From assembly GCA_963922205.1 (NCBI GenBank), contig CAWUHX010000255.1, positions 372,001 to 436,000 on the forward strand: DNA of 64,000 nt. The letters run 5' to 3'. The notes below the pieces were generated by a model. The model saw nothing but the letters and a program-made list of their open reading frames with translations, had not been told where the DNA came from and searched no databases. Source of the stretch: Romanomermis culicivorax (Eukaryota > Nematoda > Enoplea > Mermithida > Mermithidae). The position numbers were made by a program, and so were the translations under genes. How positions within the stretch are numbered: position 1 is the first letter of the stretch; each line of letters begins with the position of its first letter. Shown here piece after piece: positions 11,994 through 23,602 of the stretch.

Positions 11994-12545
11994 CTAATGT
12001 TGTAGGTTACCCTGAAATGAGCAATATAAGTATACAAATCTGGGCCTTAAAATAGACAGTTTCTGCAAATTTAAAAAAAAATTGTAAAAATAGGCAATGA
12101 CATCCCCTTGAATTTTGAGAACTGTTGAGCCTAAAACGTAGATATTTTGTAGATGTGCATGGGGCCAAAGTGAATTTTGAATTTTCAATGACATGAGGAT
12201 GTCATTGCAACAAAACTTTGCCTTATGACATTTAAAACCAAGCTGTTGCCACTTGATCGGCATCAAAAGGAGAATATACACGATTCCACTCATATAATGT
12301 TAATGTTATTGTAAAATTTTGAAAATGTCAGATTATTAGCCGCACTCATAAATTTACCAATGAAACTTGACCCCAATTACACATACAAAATATCTAGATT
12401 TTGGGCCCAACAGTTTTTGAGATCCCAGGAGCGTTTTTGCCTTTTTTCGCATGTTTTTTTGAATTTGCAGAGACCCTGTTGATTTTAAGGCTGGGGTTCC
12501 TATACTTCTGTTGCTCCATTCAGGGTATGCTACATCTTTGCTACA
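11994..12545. repeat. inner degenerate palindrome in the core of the long-TIR element
   Basis: A second, more diverged inverted repeat sits off-centre in the core. 12110-12160 (AACTGTTGAGCC, TAGATATTTTGTA) is answered by 12380-12430 (ACAAAATATCTAGATTTTGG, CCAACAGTTTTTGAG). The minus-strand 99-codon and plus-strand 134-codon frames here encode similar peptides (...LYCSFQGNLQH against ...YFCCSIQGMLHL) because they are mirror images. They are not independent genes. Confidence 0.65.
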
Positions 12546-12726
12546 GTGCAGATTGTTGTAAGATTAAAAGACAATTTCCTTATATGATGGTTGTACATCT
12601 ATGGTTGGCACACGTCTTTTTATCTTTTCACTCTGATATGTTTAGATCAACAGACACAAAGTTTATTCTGCTTTGTTCTGATCTGAAGATTACTGCGACA
12701 ATTCGCACAGCGAGTGTCATGATAAA

Positions 12727-13956
12727 TCTTTTTCAGGTGAATGACATACACCTTGCGAGGTTTGTGCTTGTATCATCTTTTCAGGTGCTTGTATCATCTT
12801 TTTAGATAAGTGACTTGAATCAGTTTGGTGAAAATTGATTGGGCATAGGGCTGCTTCTATAATCCTTTTAGATCAATGACTCAACAGAATTAAACAAAAT
12901 TTATCAAGTAGATGAAAATGCAGTTAGAATCATAAATCACTGTTTTTCTACAACATGTCTGAAAAGTTGTGGCCTTTTTAATGTATTTTCCGGTTCCAGT
13001 ATTGATATAATGAACCTACTCCATAAAAACACAAAAATGCAAAAAAATTGATTTTTGAGCGATTTTCAGGATTTTGCTTTCTTTGGATCTATGTAGCTCT
13101 TCAGGGGTATTCGAATCGCTATGCTGCTTTCACATCTACTGTAGAAATGTGTGAACAGTATAATAAGAAGATAAAATTCTGGGGCATGGTAGGTGAAAGT
13201 GCTCAGGAGTGCCTCTAATCAGGATTTTTCTTCATTTTCGCTTCTGCTTTTTGACTGTTTAAACTTTCTTGCAGAGTGTAAAATGTTTGCTTGTGAAACA
13301 ATTAATACATCAAACTATAGTCTGTTAGTTGTTTGATAATTCTGCAGTACAGGTAATAAATATATCCCAAGGGGTGGACAAGGGCCACACAGCAAATACA
13401 ATGATTTTTATGGAATTTTCATAAGTATGCCTTCTTCAGAGCAGTACAGCTCCCAAAACGGTACAAAAATTTTGATGAAAATTTAACCAAAGCAGTAAAA
13501 ATGCATGAGCTACGATATAAGAAAATAAAATTCTGCGGCTTCCAATGGTAAGGTGCTCAGGAGTGCCCATAAACAAAATTTTTTCAATTTTGACGGCTCG
13601 TTTTTGACACTTTAAACTCTATTAAAAAATGTAATATGCAATCGTTTACTGTAAATGTTACATCAGAAGAGAGCTTATTCTCTCGTCTGTAAAATGAATA
13701 TTCATTCATCAAATAAGATCAATCCGATCATGAAATATCGCTTGGATAGTAAGACCACTGAAAAATGCAAAAAAATCATCAATTTTCAAACTTTGGCATA
13801 CTGTAGCGGCGCGAATTTTCGTTTATAAGCAAAACAAATGGTACCATGGAACTCAGCGCACGAAACTACCCAAAATATCTGATTTTGAGGTACGATTAAT
13901 TTTCAACTTATCATAGGCCTATGTAAAAAAAGGTAGAATCTCTCAGAAATCGTGTC
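12727..13956 (-). repeat. right inverted arm of long-TIR copy 1
   Basis: Complement of the left arm. It ends in AAATCGTGTC. Confidence 0.8.
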
Positions 13957-14860
13957 ATTGTGTCATTTTCTTTAGTTCTTCTCCACTGACATTGATGGTT
14001 CCATCAGTTTGCAGGCCACATTCCATATAGTCAGTCTTCTTGATATTCAGCCTCAATCCATTCTCATCTAGTTGGTTGCTCCATTGCTGCATTTGGTGCT
14101 GGAGTTCTTGCTGTTCTTCATCCGCCAGATGGACCTCATCGGGATAAAGTAGTAACCACGGGTGTGGTGTTCAGAGGTCAGCTGTCACCATGTCTATGCA
14201 GAGGACAAAGAGCAGGGGTGAGAGAGCCGACCCCTGGTGAATGCCAAAATTGATGTCAAAAGGTGGTCAAGTGCCCATAGGGCACCTGACAGCACTAGTG
14301 GCACTATGGTACATCAGCTTGACCCATTGGACATAGGTCTTGGGAACATTGTGTGATCAGGGTGTGCCAAATGAGTTCATGAGGGATCCGGTCGAATGCC
14401 TTTTCCAGGTCCAGAAAGGCCATTATGAACTGGTTTGTTCTTTTCCCAGTGCTCCTCCATGAGCAGCCTGACAGCATGGATGGTGTCTGTCATTCCACAT
14501 CCCTTCACAAAGCCACACTGGTTTGGCATGATATTGATAATCTTGCAGAGCCTCGCATCAAGGACCCTCTCAAAGATCTTCATCACATGGCAGAGGAGGC
14601 TGATTGGCCAGTAATTGGAGCACTCCAGAACATAACCTTTGCACTTCCATATTGGCACCATGATACTGTTTGTCCAAACTGGCAAGACTGTGGCATCTTC
14701 AGTGATGTGGTTGAAGAGGCTGGCTAGAATGTTGGCTCTTCGATGACTGAGGATCTTCCACACTTCGGTTGGGATGTCATCAGATCCAGTGACCTTGCCA
14801 TTCTTCATCCTCTTAACTGCAGCTTCAACTTCTTCTGTGGTGATTAGCGGGATGGGTTCG
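13957..14860 (-). pseudogene. RTE reverse transcriptase core, disrupted
   Basis: Minus-strand similarity runs from the RT fingers (GKVTGSDDIPTEVWKILSHR, near 14800) through SLLCHVMKIFERVLDARL and NQCGFVKGCGMTDTIHAVRL to ENGLRLNIKKTDYMECG and ISGEELKK-like sequence at the left edge. The usual YADD catalytic box reads YPDE (14132-14146), and several stops and shifts interrupt it. Confidence 0.85.
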
Positions 14861-15699
14861 GGGATTGGGTCCCCACTTTGAATAGGCGGGTGGGGATATT
14901 CTTCATTGCAGATATATGAGAAGTAGTCCCTCCATCATTTGAGAATGGCATGAGGATCCTGTAGAACCTGGTGGCTATCGTCTTTGATGTGCTTGACTTG
15001 GCAATAATCCTATGTTGCTCGGTGTGGTCTACTGGCCAGGTGGTAGATCATGTTTGATCCTTCAGGCTTGTCCAGCTCTTCCTACAGTCAGTCAAAGTGT
15101 GCAGCCTTTGCCACTGCCACTGCTCATTTCGCTGCCGATTTGAGGTCCTTGTACTGTTGATAGTCACCATCAGTGTGAGAATTGTGCCACGCCTTTAATG
15201 CCAGCTTATTTTCCTTGACTGCCACTTGTACTTATTCATTCCACCACCATATTTGCTTATCAATAAATTTCTTCCCTGGTCTTGATTAACCGAGAACATC
15301 GCGTGCCACCTGGTGAATCTGGCTGACCATGTCGTCCCAGATAGCTATGGCCTGCTGGTTGGGGTCCACATCAATCCTATCAAGGCCAGCTGTCAACTGA
15401 GCCTTGCGTTCATGGAGGTCCCACCATTTGATCTTTTTTGCTGTCATGGTTCACCGTATCTGCTTCTGCCCAAGGTCAAGCTGGATATTCATGACAAGTA
15501 GCTGGTGTTGTGGGCCAATGTGCTCTGATGGAATCACTTTTGTGTTGACCACCAATTTGAGGTCTCGTCAATGTAGCAGCAACCAGAAGTCAATTTGGGT
15601 TGCTCTTCCACTGCTCATGTAGGTGATTAGGTGGGCTGGTTGCTTGTTAAAGAAGGTGTTGGCAATGATGAGGTGGTGTGCTTCAGTGCAGTCCAAGAT

Positions 15700-16171
15700 G
15701 TGATTGCCATCGTCATTGCAAATGCCAAAGCCTTGGCCTGCACTGCATTTAGGCGTCTCTCATCGCTTCAACATGGCCATTGAGGTCTCCTCCAATCACC
15801 AGATGTTCGTTGGGTTTAAGTGAATGTATGTGGGTATTGAGGCTCTCCCGAAATTCGTCTTTCTCGTTGTCAGTGCAGTTGGTCTGCGGGGCGTAACAGG
15901 AGATGACTCAGAGAGCAACTGCACCAGAGTCAATCATGAGTGACATAAGCCGCTCTGACACCCAGCTGACTTCGACGATGCTATTTCTGAGCCTCTCACT
16001 GACCGCTATGCCAACACTGCTTTGTGTTGCTTGTTCACCATTGTAGAATAACTTGGAACCTTCGCCGATTTCTTTGGCTTTGGTACCCTTCCATTTTGTC
16101 TCCTGGACGCATGCGATATTGATGCGGCAAGCCTTGAGGGCGTCACCCAGCACGCGTCTCCGTCTGGTCAT
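15700..16171 (-). pseudogene. RTE endonuclease domain, disrupted
   Basis: An apurinic-endonuclease-like start (MTRRRRVLGDALKACRINIA, then the QETKW motif carrying the metal-binding Glu) runs about 87 codons to a stop at 15908. After a break it resumes with ISCYAPQTNCTDNEKDEF and GGDLNGHV. Confidence 0.8.
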
Positions 16172-16417
16172 TGTCCCGAGTTGATTATGCCAAGTCGCAG
16201 TTGGACTAGTTTCTTTAACCCGCCTCGTCCAATGGTGGGTAGCCCTCGCCCATTTCTCACGTCGCTCAGGCGAGGATGGGGTGCGTCGGCTGTGGGGGAC
16301 GCCCTAGCTTTATGACCAAAATTTTTATTTGACAATCCAACCAGTGCATCACTCCGTCTGTCATTGGATCCCGCCTCCTTTTTCAGCCAGGTTTGGGACC
16401 GTCCTTGGCGGAGTTAC

Positions 16418-16433
16418 ATGATGAAATTAAAAC
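16418..16433 (+). repeat. right target-site duplication of the RTE LINE
   Basis: Exact copy of the 16 bp at 9159-9174. Confidence 0.85.
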
Positions 16434-17874
16434 GAATTTCAGAAAATTCTATTTTCTTTGGTTTTAAGAATTTTCCATGCTAGTTACAGAGCATCGAAAA
16501 AATGTGTTCAAAATAAGAATCATAATATTTTTATTATAGCAGCATTACAAAAGGGAACAAAGAACATGAGAAAAATAAATGAAAAAAGCCAATAGTGGGC
16601 AGTTTACAGTTAAATCACATACTATACATTGGATATCAGAATTTCATATTTTGTTGTGCATGGTCAAAAAAGCTAATGAATTTACATTTGCCCGAAATCA
16701 ATTTTTTATAAAACTTTAAATACCCGGTAGTCATTGACGGAAACTATATACGTGAGGGTTTGTTTCAAATGTTGACTTTTCTGGTTATAAAAGATAATTT
16801 TTTCGGCATCACTTTTACGAGTAGTTTCAAGTTGTTTTCTGATCTTGTGGTCGACTTCATGATGACGATATAGTTTCAGAATAGCGATTCTCTTAGGATA
16901 AAAATAATTTTGAAGGTTTATGATACGCTTTGAGAAATATTTTTGTACTTCGTCAACCGTTAGTTAATCACAGATTTAGTTGAAATTTTGATGAGAATTT
17001 AATCACTAGATTCAGATTACATTACGTTTTAGATACATAAAACTTACCTAGAGTAGAAATAAAATAGGTACTAAAACCTTCCTGGAGATACATATGAGTA
17101 CACTACTTGAAACGCTAATGTTACTGATAAGTATCAATCATTCTAACTTGTAGGCAAACAGCACCTTATGTAAGCTTCTTTCAGCAGAAACGTGTTTTAA
17201 AAATATCCTTCCTATTTGGGGAAAAATTTGGGTGCCTTACAGTTGGGTGCCTTACAGTGGATGAGTGCCTTACAGTGGATGCTCCATAATTGTGTAAAGC
17301 ATCTGTTTTTTTCTACACTGCACTTTTTTGTGCCAACGGTGGCAAAAAAGTTTGATATCTAGTCGATGTTTTTGGTTTTGCAGTTTGCTGACGGCATTAC
17401 CTGGCTGATGGAAAACATCAGCACATTGCTCAGGTCTATGGCACACACATTTTTACCATTTTATGTAACAATTATTGAATTGTGCTCCGAGGAAATTCTA
17501 GAAAAAAGACCTGGAAAACCTCGAAGTCAGAATAGCTTTTAGAAAAACCTCTGAACACCTTGCCTCAGGCGTTTAATAGAAGTGTTATGTGCAGATGTTG
17601 TATTACATACAAGTTATATATTGTGTAATGTCGTCTGTTACACATGGAGCATACAGAGTTGTTGTCATTCAACCGGTTCATAAACATGTTATTTTTGATT
17701 AACAAAATCTTGTAATAATGGAATTACGTGTCGTGTTTTAATATTTGAAGTATGTAAAAAAGTGAATCATCGATTACCTAAAAATGGCGTGGTGTCTAAT
17801 GATTATTGAAAAAAATTTAGGACCGTCAAACCAGAGTTCGCCCAGGGCCGCTAAAACCTGAAGAACGCCCTGGA

Positions 17875-17985
17875 TATATTCGATATTACATTGATATTTG
17901 ATATATTGCTGTTTTATATATTGATATTTTACGTATTGATATTTGATAGATTGATATTTGATATTTGATATTATTTGTCATTATT
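17875..17985. repeat. TTGATAT(TT) simple-sequence tract
   Basis: Irregular repeats of TTGATATTTGATAT. An identical copy lies 9646 bp downstream (27521-27631). Confidence 0.7.
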
Positions 17986-18039
17986 CAGATATTATTCGAT
18001 GCCAGAATTTTTTGCAGTTTCAGTTTAACCAGTTGTGCA

Positions 18040-18550
18040 AAGGTTTTCGATCATGGGGAATTCAATGGACGCAGTCACTTTACATAAAAAAAATTGTCCT
18101 GCGTGTAAGCGAACGTATTTCCGCGAATTTTATGTAGGGGTTTTCGACCGCGGGGAATTCAATGAATGGAGTCACCTTACACAAAAATTTTATACCGAGT
18201 CTAAAAACGTATTTTCGTGATTCTTTGATGGAAGGAGTTTTCGATCGGGAGTTATTCAATGGATGCGGTCACTTTACACAAAAAATTATCTCGTGTGTAA
18301 ACAAACGTAATTCCGCTTTTTTGGTAGACCATGGGGAATTCAATGGATACGGTAATTTTACATAAAAAATTATCATGCGTGTGAACAAATGTATTTCTAC
18401 AATTTTTTGGGGGAAGACATTGTCGACCATGAAGAATTCAACGGACGCTTTACATTCAAAATTGTCCTGGGTGTAAAAAAATTACTTTTGCAATTTTTTT
18501 GGGTTGAGGGATTTTCGATCATGGGGACTTCAATGAATATAGTCACTTTG
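18040..18550 (+). repeat. minisatellite, ~95-bp unit, about six units
   Basis: Units start with TTTTCGA-CATGGGGAATTCA near 18043, 18138, 18236, 18325, 18412 and 18508. Each continues with a CACTTTACA-AAAAATT block and a CGTGTAA-CAAACGTA-TTC block. Spacing varies from 88 to 97 bp and units differ by point changes and small indels, so it is old. Short open frames through it reflect the repeat period rather than a gene. Confidence 0.8.
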
Positions 18551-19380
18551 CACGTTGTTTACAATGTGTTTTAAGCCCTACACAGTTTACACATCTTTTA
18601 CTTTTATGGAAAGTGAGAATTCGTAGCTCTGAGATTGTTTCTTTGATGTGAAGATAGCCAAATTTAAAACTTCAGTTTGCTTAAATGAAAGTTTTCATGC
18701 GTGGTCAGCGCCCACTAAAAAGAGGTAGAAAGTTGATTGGAAAGTGCCCGGACAAGGCAGAAAAAGGGAAATATATTTGCTTGGATAGTTGCCTGTAGAA
18801 AAAGGGCTGGACTAGGTTTTTGGGAACTACGGTGGGAGATTAAAAAATCTAGTTTTCTAATATTGGATTTTCATTCTTTCTGATTAAAAAATTTTCCATG
18901 TCTTTGAAAAAGTATATTCTGCAGCTGAATGCATCAAAAAACCTTCCAATCATACATCTTCAGCTCCAAAATTTTGAGGAGGGAGTGGACACCGGGTTTT
19001 TGACGTTTTTTGAGACAAAAAACCAATAAATTTGGACAAAAAATTTCTTAACGTGGAAAATTTTCCGATTCTATAACTCTGGTAGCATGTGCCCCATATC
19101 CCTCTTCCCCTTCGCACATGTGTGCTTCTAACTGCCTATAAATTTTTCACTAAATATATTGTCCATAAAACAGGAATCAACAGTGGGAAGTAAACAAATA
19201 CAATCCATCTCAGTTTTTGGCAGAAAGAGTTATAGCACAAAGTCTTCTTCGACCCAAATCACTTTTGTGAACCAATGTCAAGCATAAAAATTGTGCAGAC
19301 GAGGAAAAATCTGCAATTGTGTCAATGTTAATATACGGCCCATATATTATATTATAGGCCTGGCAAAATCAGGAGCTTTT

Positions 19381-22300
19381 GACACGATTTCTGAGAGATT
19401 CTACCTTTTTTTACATAGGCCTATGATAAGTTGAAAATTAATCATACCTCAAAATCAGATATTTTGGGTAGTTTCGTGCGCTGAGTTCCATGGTACCATT
19501 CGTTTATCTTATAAAGAAAAATTCGCGCCGCTACAGTATGCCAAAGTTTGAAAATTGATGATTTTTTTGCATTTTTCAGTGGTCTTACTATCCAAGCGAT
19601 ATTTCATGATTGGATTGATCTTACTTGATGAATGAATATTCATTTTACAGAGGAGAGAATAAGCTCTCTTCTGATGTAACATTTACAGTAAACGATTGCA
19701 TATTACACTTTTTAATAGAGTTTAAAGTGTCAAAAACGAGCCATCAAAATTGAAAAAATTTTGTTTTGGGCACTCCCGAGCACCTTCCCATTGGAAGCCG
19801 CAGAATTTTATTTTCTTATATTGTAGTTCATGCATTTTTACTGCTTTGGTTAAATTTTCATCAAAATTTTTGTACCGTTTTGGGAGCTGCACTGCTCTGA
19901 AGAAGGCATACTTATGAAAATTCCATAAAAATCATCGTATTTGCCGGGTGGCCCTTGTCTACACCTTGGGATATATTTATTACCTGTACTGCAGAATTAT
20001 CAAACAAATAACAGACTATAGTTTGATGTATTAATTGTTTCACAAGCAGACATTTTACACTCTGCAAGAAAGTTTGAACAGTCAAAAAGTAGAAGCGAAA
20101 ATGAAGAAAAATCCTGATTTGAGGCACTTCTGAGCATCTTCACCGACCATGCCCCAGAATTTTATCTTTTTATTCTACTGTTCACACATTTCTACAGTAG
20201 ATGTGAGAGCAGCATAGCGATTCGAATACCCCTGAAGAGCTACATAGATCCAAAGAAAGCAAATCCTGAAAATCGCTCAAAAATCAATTTTTTTGCATTT
20301 TTGTGTTTTTATGGAGTAGGTTCATTATATCAATACTGGAACCGGAAAAACATCAAAAAGACCACAATGTTTCAGACATGTTGTAGAAAAACAGTGATTT
20401 ATGATTCTAACTGCATTTTCATCTACTTGATGAATTTTGTTTAATTCTGTTGAGTCACTGATCTAAAATGATGATACAAGCACCCAGTCCCCAATCAATT
20501 TTCACCAAGCTGATTCAAGTCACTGATCCAAAAGGATGATACAAGCCCCCCGCCTAATCAAGCCTCACAAAGTCTATGTCATTCACCTGAAAAAGAAAAA
20601 TTATAAAGCCCGCTGTGTGAACAGCAGGTTGATACCTCTATTTGCAAGTCATTTCACGTTTGTCATATACATTTAGGGACATGATCCATCTTCAAGGCTT
20701 GAAGATGTGCAACATATGGAAAGAATCTCATGAGCAAATCACTAATCTAAATCAGCACTGACGATTTTTTTCTACTCAAACAGCAAATCTTGGAAAAATT
20801 TTTGTTAGAAGGCTTATTCGAAAAGAAATGAGTACTTTGTGTTATCTACAAAAATTTCAATATGGAAATACTGTAATTACCAATAGCATTGCACAGCTAA
20901 CATAAGCAGCAAATTGTTTACTGAAAACTAAAATATTTTCTTATTGCGCTTGGTAATTTCTTTTTAGTCGGTCATACATACATACAAGAATCGACACAAA
21001 TGAATTTTGTTTTCCTTACCTTTAGGGTATTATTAGCTATATTAGCTTTGCTGACATCTATCATAATATAAAGTAAAAAATAGTTGGTCAAGTTGATATG
21101 TCATGAAAGATCGGATCATGATCTGACAATAGTTTCCTGTTACCTGGTCCACTAACACACTCTATTTATTTAGAAATGATCGAAGCAGTGGTCACAGTTT
21201 GAGCAAACAGAACCTTACTAGAGATTATAAAATCAATTTCAAAAATTTTGAAATGTTTAGAAAAGAAAGAGTGATCATCAAGGAGCCTGTTTCATGAAGG
21301 AAAAGTTTACTGAATAAACTCAAAGAGTCTTCCATAATTTTCAACAAAATTTTGGCTCCAACCCTGCTCCGATCATTTCAAAAAGAATGCAGTACACTGA
21401 CACGCCGGATATATTCTTATCATGTGTTTTCATTGATATTTTTTCATCAGACAAACTTCAGGGATGTATTCGGCTCAATTCTGATCTAAAATTTACTGCA
21501 ATAGGAACTGTAGGAGACCACTTCTCAACTTTAACGACTTTCAATTGGTTGTTAGTGGCATGTTGGTGTCATACAAATACATAGGGGGTGCCATCATTTA
21601 AGAAAAATTAATTATGATCCTACAATAAACTGCACAGTACTAATGTTGTAGGTTACCCTGAAATGAGCAATATAAGTATACAAATCTGGGCCTTAAAATA
21701 GACAGTTTCTGCAAATTTAAAAAAAAATTGTAAAAATAGGCAATGACATCCCCTTGAATTTTGAGAACTGTTGAGCCTAAAACGTAGATATTTTGTAGAT
21801 GTGCATGGGGCCAAAGTGAATTTTGAATTTTCAATGACATGAGGATGTCATTGCAACAAAACTTTGCCTTATGACATTTAAAACCAAGCTGTTGCCACTT
21901 GATCGGCATCAAAAGGAGAATATACACTATTCCACTCATATAATGTTAATGTTATTGTAAAATTTTGAAAATGTCAGATTATTAGCCGCACTCATAAATT
22001 TACCAATGAAACTTGACCCCAATTACACATACAAAATATCTAGATTTTGGGCCCAACAGTTTTTGAGATCCCAGGAGCGTTTTTGCCTTTTTTCGCATGT
22101 TTTTTTGAATTTGCAGAGACCCTGTTGATTTTAAGGCTGGGGTTCCTATACTTCTGTTGCTCCATTCAGGGTATGCTACATCTTTGCTACAGTGCAGATT
22201 GTTGTAAGATTAAAAGACAATTTCCTTATATGATGGTTGTACATCTATGGTTGGCACACGTCTTTTTATCTTTTCACTCTGATATGTTTAGATCAACAGA

Positions 22301-23602
22301 CACAAAGTTTATTCTGCTTTGTTCTGATCTGAAGATTACTGCGACAATTCGCACAGCGAGTGTCATGATAAATCTTTTTCAGGTGAATGACATACACCTT
22401 GCGAGGTTTGTGCTTGTATCATCTTTTCAGGTGCTTGTATCATCTTTTTAGATAAGTGACTTGAATCAGTTTGGTGAAAATTGATTGGGCATAGGGCTGC
22501 TTCTATAATCCTTTTAGATCAATGACTCAACAGAATTAAACAAAATTTATCAAGTAGATGAAAATGCAGTTAGAATCATAAATCACTGTTTTTCTACAAC
22601 ATGTCTGAAAAGTTGTGGCCTTTTTAATGTATTTTCCGGTTCCAGTATTGATATAATGAACCTACTCCATAAAAACACAAAAATGCAAAAAAATTGATTT
22701 TTGAGCGATTTTCAGGATTTTGCTTTCTTTGGATCTATGTAGCTCTTCAGGGGTATTCGAATCGCTATGCTGCTTTCACATCTACTGTAGAAATGTGTGA
22801 ACAGTATAATAAGAAGATAAAATTCTGGGGCATGGTAGGTGAAAGTGCTCAGGAGTGCCTCTAATCAGGATTTTTCTTCATTTTCGCTTCTGCTTTTTGA
22901 CTGTTTAAACTTTCTTGCAGAGTGTAAAATGTTTGCTTGTGAAACAATTAATACATCAAACTATAGTCTGTTAGTTGTTTGATAATTCTGCAGTACAGGT
23001 AATAAATATATCCCAAGGGGTAGACAAGGGCCACACAGCAAATACAATGATTTTTATGGAATTTTCATAAGTATGCCTTCTTCAGAGCAGTACAGCTCCC
23101 AAAACGGTACAAAAATTTTGATGAAAATTTAACCAAAGCAGTAAAAATGCATGAGCTACGATATAAGAAAATAAAATTCTGCGGCTTCCAATGGTAAGGT
23201 GCTCAGGAGTGCCCATAAACAAAATTTTTTCAATTTTGACGGCTCGTTTTTGACACTTTAAACTCTATTAAAAAATGTAATATGCAATCGTTTACTGTAA
23301 ATGTTACATCAGAAGAGAGCTTATTCTCTCGTCTGTAAAATGAATATTCATTCATCAAATAAGATCAATCCGATCATGAAATATCGCTTGGATAGTAAGA
23401 CCACTGAAAAATGCAAAAAAATCATCAATTTTCAAACTTTGGCATACTGTAGCGGCGCGAATTTTCGTTTATAAGCAAAACAAATGGTACCATGGAACTC
23501 AGCGCACGAAACTACCCAAAATATCTGATTTTGAGGTACGATTAATTTTCAACTTATCATAGGCCTATGTAAAAAAAGGTAGAATCTCTCAGAAATCGTG
23601 TC
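19381..23602. mobile_element. long-TIR DNA element, hybrid middle copy
   Basis: It starts with GACACGATTTCTGAGAGATT and ends with AGAAATCGTGTC. Its left half follows the copy at 29027 (for example CACTGACACGCCGG at 21395, and the extra CTTCAAGGCTTGAAG block near 20690). Its right half follows the copy at 9771 (TTGGTTGTTAGTGG at 21545, GTTGGTGTCATAC). The outer flanks also differ in origin: the left flank matches copy 3, while the right flank is the RTE as in copy 1. It is therefore a recombinant, not a new insertion. Confidence 0.85.

Larger units (their letters stand above)
9771..13956. mobile_element. long-TIR (fold-back-like) DNA element, copy 1
   Basis: It begins GACACGATTTCTGAGA and ends with the complement TCTCAGAAATCGTGTC. 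The inverted arms are about 1.2 kb each (9771 to ~10970 and ~12727 to 13956) with scattered mismatches. The ~1.75-kb middle contains no transposase. It interrupts the RTE RT gene, and removing it restores the RTE frame exactly (see findings), so it made no target duplication. The insertion site reads TTAA^ATTG on the plus strand. It is probably a non-autonomous DNA transposon. Superfamily unknown. Confidence 0.85.
9175..16417 (-). mobile_element. RTE-type non-LTR retrotransposon, split by a TIR element
   Basis: This minus-strand LINE carries an N-terminal apurinic endonuclease (start near 16171; ACVQETKWKGTKAKEIGEG, later GGDLNGHV near 15780), the reverse transcriptase (13957-14860; GSDDIPTEVW, SNYWPISLL, NQCGFVKG) and the RTE C-terminus (9187-9770; YGSECWP, EMRMLQWALGLTRFDHV). 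Leaving out the 4186-bp insertion at 9771-13956, its length is about 3.06 kb, normal for RTE, and a 16-bp target duplication brackets it. It is dead: frames break repeatedly and the catalytic YADD of the RT reads YPDE (14132-14146). Confidence 0.9.
16434..19380. other. non-coding spacer carried in the 9.6-kb duplication (copy 1)
   Basis: AT-rich with no credible gene. It holds three short direct repeats of GTGCCTTACAGT (17230-17280), a GATATT/TTGATAT simple tract (17875-17985), the minisatellite at 18040-18550, and at 18735-18930 one arm of a ~190-bp inverted repeat whose partner is at 33940-34155. Confidence 0.6.
11758..21403. repeat. 9646-bp tandem duplication, copy 1
   Basis: Every landmark here recurs at exactly +9646: the RT frame (14377 and 24023), the endonuclease frame (15908 and 25554), the minisatellite and the long-TIR ends. 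I saw no difference between copies wherever I compared them. The unit edges are placed at the exchange point inside the long-TIR elements. Confidence 0.9.

Noticed and set aside
11994..12805. Two ~100-134-codon frames in the long-TIR core as transposase
   Set aside because: They are mirror-image translations of an inverted repeat, lack DDE-type motifs and are too short.
9767..13960. piggyBac-like TTAA target duplication for the long-TIR element
   Set aside because: TTAA is present on one side only, and a duplicated TTAA would break the restored RTE frame.
18035..18574. Three short plus-strand frames as small genes
   Set aside because: They follow the minisatellite period and are separated by stops.
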